From contig MEKM01000059.1 in the NCBI GenBank assembly GCA_001766965.1, forward strand, positions 1-7,849: 7,849 nt of DNA. Reading direction: 5' to 3'. The position numbers and the translations under genes are program-made. The notes under the pieces are model-generated. The model saw only the letters and a program-made list of their open reading frames with translations, did no database searches and was not told the origin of the DNA. This document shows positions 5,423 through 7,849 of this stretch, in pieces. The stretch comes from Acidobacteria bacterium RIFCSPHIGHO2_01_FULL_67_28. GTDB taxonomy: Bacteria; Acidobacteriota; Terriglobia; Acidiferrales; 2-02-FULL-67-57. The first letter of the stretch is position 1; every line of letters begins with the position of its first letter.

Positions 5423-7296
5423 TTCTCGGGTCCGTAGGAGACGATGGTGAGGGCGAAACTCCTGCGCTGGTGGCGGACCTCGGCCAGCTCCGCGCCCGCC
5501 ACGGACTCCTCGGCCAGGCCGAAGAAGACGCCGGTGCGCTGCTCAAAGACGCGTCCGCCGTCGGCCGGCCAGCCGCGAATCAGCTCCACGGGCGCGAAGG
5601 GTTGCCCGGGCAGTCGGCGCCACTCCTCCCATTCGCGCCGGGTGTCTGCGGGCTTCTGCGTTCTGCGGGAGGCCCGCTCGGTGGGGTCCTCTTCCTCACT
5701 CAAGCCACTGGGGTACTGCATAAAGAAGAGGACGCGGCCGGCGTGCCGGTCGAGGGGCTCCTGGCGGGCGGCCGTCAAGTCAACCGCGGCCCCCGGGGCG
5801 AGGGCGCCCAGGAAATAAACCTTCTCCTTGTTCACGTAGAGCGCGTCGCGGAAGGCTTGCCCGGTGTCGTTGTGCAGCCGCCCGTCGACGCGGCGCACGG
5901 TTCCCGGAAAGCGCCGGGTGTGGCGGAACTCGAAATCCTGAAAGGACCATTGCAGCAGTGACAATTCGAACCGGCGCGGGGGGCCGAGGCGCACCGTACG
6001 GCCCAGCTCCGGCTCGGGGGCGGAGACCAGGTTCATAAAGGTTGAGAAGACGGAGGGGCGCGGCTCGCCGCTGAAGATGGCCGCGCCGGGCAAAGAGAGC
6101 GTGACCGTGGCCCGGTGCGGCGCGGCGACCCGCACGCCGATCTCCATGGCGGCCAAGCCGCTGCGCTCATCCATCCAGTAGATGGCCACCTCGTCGGCGT
6201 GGAACTCGCGCGGGCGCTGGGCGGCGCTGGCGGCATAGAGCGCGGCGGCAAACGCCACCGCCACCGCGGGCACAGTTATCCAGCCCCACTCGCGTCGGCC
6301 CAGGCGGTTCAGCAGCGTAAAATTCGCCACGCCCACCAGCAAGGTGTAGACCCCGAGCCACCCCAACAGCCATCCCAGGCTGGGGAAAGAAAACGAGGTC
6401 GTCAGGCGGTGGCGCAGGTAGCCGAGCTCGGTGCTGCCGAAGCGATAGTAGATGCGCGAGCTCGGGCTCAACATCCGCTCCAGGGCGGGGCCGGAGAAGA
6501 GGCCGCCAAAGTGGGGGTCGCGGAGTCCCGCCAGCCGCACCAGCTTCCCCCGCCCGACCCACTGCGGCACACCCGTGGCGAGGCCGGTGCCGTAGGCAGC
6601 GAGAAAGCCGGAGGCGCCGCCTTCTTCGAGCAGCACCAAGCGGCTCCCGAGCCGGAGGTACTCTTCCAGCGCGTCCCGTTCGGCCGGGGTCAAGCCGTCC
6701 GCCCGGCGCGCCAACACCACGGTGTGGGCGGCGCTGTACGCCCACCACATCGCGGGCGGCTCGCGTACCGCCACAAATCTCATCTCTCTGCCTTTTTGGG
6801 CCTGTTCTTCGGGCGTGCCGCTGAAAGTGATGCGGCTTTGAACGTCCTGGCAGAGTTTCTCCTGGTCGCACACGATGGCCACTACCGCATCGTAGACGGG
6901 GTAGTCGAGCTTCCGGCGCGCCCGACCGACGAGCTGCCCGGCGGCATCGCGGAGGTCGACCACCAGAAATAGGTCTTCGGCGATGGAGTATCCGATGGCC
7001 CACCAAGAAATCAGCACCGGAACGTCCACGAACCGGGTCTCGCCCGCATCGCAGGAGATTTCTTGGGAGAAGGTGTCGGTGCGGTCGAGGCGCTCGTTCA
7101 CGCGAGCGACGATCTTGAGGTGCAGAGTAAGCGTTTGGGGCTGGGCGCGCGTGTTGGTTACTTGCAGCCGGATGCGCGTGGGATGAGGCGCTTGGGCGTA
7201 GTAGCCGCGCAGGCCCACGTCTTCGATCTGCACTGTGCCCGCGGCCAGGCCCGCCGGGACCAGCAGCAACACTCCGAGGACTACAAGGCCCCGCAC
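5419..7296 (-). CDS. Large periplasmic-facing membrane protein of an ABC operon, with a GATase1-like domain
   Basis: I do not recognise a named family for this 625-residue protein. A signal peptide covers about 1-19 (cut after LAA or LAAG). Residues 20-130 are beta-rich, resembling an Ig-like sandwich. Residues 135-290 show a Rossmann-like pattern with LTPAERDALEEYLRLGSRLV (202-221), the stretch typical of non-catalytic type 1 glutamine-amidotransferase-like domains in bacterial membrane proteins. No nucleophile Cys in a G-x-C-x-G elbow is visible. Two membrane helices, about 306-329 and 338-357, are joined by the short basic turn NRLGRREW. Residues 360-625 form a second beta-rich ectodomain with a charged stretch near 545-570. 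Both large domains should therefore lie in the periplasm. The GTG start at 7296 is supported by GAGGAG six bases upstream. It is first in the operon and overlaps the ATPase gene by 4 bases. A role as substrate-handling or regulatory partner of the ABC pair is inference. Confidence 0.85.
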   Translation of the reverse strand: MRGLVVLGVLLLVPAGLAAGTVQIEDVGLRGYYAQAPHPTRIRLQVTNTRAQPQTLTLHLKIVARVNERLDRTDTFSQEISCDAGETRFVDVPVLISWWAIGYSIAEDLFLVVDLRDAAGQLVGRARRKLDYPVYDAVVAIVCDQEKLCQDVQSRITFSGTPEEQAQKGREMRFVAVREPPAMWWAYSAAHTVVLARRADGLTPAERDALEEYLRLGSRLVLLEEGGASGFLAAYGTGLATGVPQWVGRGKLVRLAGLRDPHFGGLFSGPALERMLSPSSRIYYRFGSTELGYLRHRLTTSFSFPSLGWLLGWLGVYTLLVGVANFTLLNRLGRREWGWITVPAVAVAFAAALYAASAAQRPREFHADEVAIYWMDERSGLAAMEIGVRVAAPHRATVTLSLPGAAIFSGEPRPSVFSTFMNLVSAPEPELGRTVRLGPPRRFELSLLQWSFQDFEFRHTRRFPGTVRRVDGRLHNDTGQAFRDALYVNKEKVYFLGALAPGAAVDLTAARQEPLDRHAGRVLFFMQYPSGLSEEEDPTERASRRTQKPADTRREWEEWRRLPGQPFAPVELIRGWPADGGRVFEQRTGVFFGLAEESVAGAELAEVRHQRRSFALTIVSYGPEK

Positions 7297-7302
7297 TAGC
7301 GG

Positions 7303-7308
7303 CTCCTC
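7303..7308 (-). promoter_or_regulatory. Ribosome-binding site fixing a GTG start
   Basis: GAGGAG lies six bases upstream of GTG at 7296. There is an in-frame TAG further upstream, near the -10 box, and no better start between it and the GTG. The hydrophobic signal peptide begins directly after this codon (MRGLVVLGVLLL), which also supports it. Confidence 0.7.
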
Positions 7309-7327
7309 GGGGAGAGTTCTTGGCTAC

Positions 7328-7356
7328 ATCCTACTCGCTTGGCGCCCGGTTTCCAA
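7328..7356 (-). promoter_or_regulatory. Candidate sigma70-like promoter of the ABC operon
   Basis: On the minus strand TTGGAA (7351-7356) and TAGGAT (7328-7333) are separated by exactly 17 bases, each matching consensus at 4 of 6 positions. Transcription would start near 7321, leaving a leader of about 25 bases that holds the GAGGAG ribosome site. The placement within a 71-bp gap, right after the stop codon of the preceding gene, makes an independent transcript for the three-gene operon likely. Confidence 0.5.
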
Positions 7357-7358
7357 GC
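7337..7358. repeat. Inverted repeat over the ABC-operon -35 region
   Basis: GCTTGG (7337-7342) and CCAAGC (7353-7358) are perfect inverted 6-mers separated by ten bases. The right arm covers most of the -35 box and the left arm lies in the spacer. It could be a dimeric repressor's operator, or an RNA hairpin closing the upstream BNR-type gene, which ends at 7368; there is no following T-run to make it a strong terminator. Confidence 0.35.
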
Positions 7359-7367
7359 TCTGCGGCC

Positions 7368-7849
7368 CTACTGTGGGGGCAGCAGGGCGATGCCGGCGGC
7401 GGCAACCTGCTGGCGGAAGTCGGCCACCTTCGTGGCAAAGAGTTGGTCGTTGTCGGCCAGCACCTTTTCAGCCAGCGCCTCGGCCTGGCGCAGGTAGTCG
7501 AGATTGGCCGGGGTGGGCGCCTCCCACGACGACCCCACGGCGCGCAGGGCGTAGCTGACCTTTGACCAGGCGTCGGTGGGGGCGGTGAGGCCCTTGGCGT
7601 CGGGCGGCCGCCACAGGCGCTTTTCCACGGCGTTGAGCGCATCCTTCAGGGCTTTGGCCGACTTGCGCAGCTCCTTGACCTCGGGCGGGTCTTCTGCGTT
7701 CGGGTCTTTCTTGCGCTCGGCGAGCTTCTTGAGCACCACGTCAACGTCGTCGCGTGTGCTGCGGAGGCGCTCGATGGCCTCCGTCAGCCGCTCCTGGAGC
7801 CGGCCGGCGCGCTCGATGGTCTGCCAGTTGGCCTGGCGGTCTTCCGGCG
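7368..7849 (-). CDS. C-terminal part of a BNR/VPS10-type repeat protein (5' end outside window)
   Basis: The reading frame is open from the window edge to TAG at 7368, giving 159 residues and no credible start codon of its own at the beginning. The whole fragment is helical and charged: coiled-coil-like heptads about 1-45 (RLQERLTEAIERLRSTRDD), a Lys/Glu/Pro-rich segment about 46-62, another helix to about 85, then a pattern LTAPTDAWSKVSYALRAVGS, APTPANLDYL and a long final helix. This order matches the C-terminal tail of the very large secreted BNR-repeat proteins (often labelled glycosyl hydrolase or sortilin/VPS10-like) common in Acidobacteriota and Bacteroidota; the propeller itself would lie upstream. 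Assignment is by memory of that tail and is not certain. It ends 71 bp before the ABC operon on the same strand. Confidence 0.65.
   Translation of the reverse strand, partial: PEDRQANWQTIERAGRLQERLTEAIERLRSTRDDVDVVLKKLAERKKDPNAEDPPEVKELRKSAKALKDALNAVEKRLWRPPDAKGLTAPTDAWSKVSYALRAVGSSWEAPTPANLDYLRQAEALAEKVLADNDQLFATKVADFRQQVAAAGIALLPPQ

Noticed and set aside
6115..6972. A 285-codon plus-strand and a 279-codon minus-strand frame (6167-7006) inside the ectodomain gene
   Set aside because: Both are Arg/Gly/Ala-rich shadow translations in other frames of the 625-residue protein, which alone has a signal peptide, membrane helices and operon overlap.

Overview
The window is high-GC bacterial chromosomal DNA from a Gram-negative organism: one gene encodes an outer-membrane beta-barrel and several products carry signal peptides. 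The gene content fits Acidobacteriota best. It includes a secreted Ig-like plus YVTN-type propeller protein, the helical tail of a large BNR/VPS10-type repeat protein, a putative porin with an N-terminal coiled coil, and a NatA-type ABC cassette with a big periplasmic partner. This placement is inferred from the style of the proteins; no rRNA or other phylogenetic marker is present. No tRNA, rRNA, CRISPR array, insertion sequence or phage gene was seen.

Layout. Positions 1-1061 (minus) hold the N-terminal 353 residues of a secreted Ig-like/beta-propeller protein whose end lies outside the window. Positions 1156-1776 (minus) are lexA, the SOS repressor, with all autocleavage residues intact. 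The 192-bp gap 1777-1968 is a divergent control region: a good sigma70-like promoter drives lexA leftwards, with three AAGTC direct repeats over its -35 box, and a weaker candidate promoter points right. Positions 1969-3540 (plus) encode the putative porin. It converges on an operon read from the other strand; the 125-bp gap between them contains a compact hairpin.

Positions 7296 down to 3666 (minus) form a tight three-gene operon in which each junction is a 4-base ATGA overlap. In order of transcription the genes are a large signal-peptide/two-TM ectodomain protein, an ABC ATPase with a C-terminal extension, and an ABC-2 type six-TM permease. A well-placed promoter candidate and an AGGAG-type ribosome site precede the first gene, which starts with GTG. 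Positions 7368-7849 (minus) are the C-terminal 159 residues of a BNR/VPS10-type repeat protein that begins outside the window.

How they work together. The ATPase and permease should form one inner-membrane ABC complex. The ectodomain protein is translationally coupled to them and is probably its periplasmic partner; the substrate is unknown. This cassette is the best candidate for an undescribed system here. LexA, the propeller protein and the porin are neighbours without an evident shared pathway, apart from the possibility that the lexA promoter region also influences the divergent porin gene.
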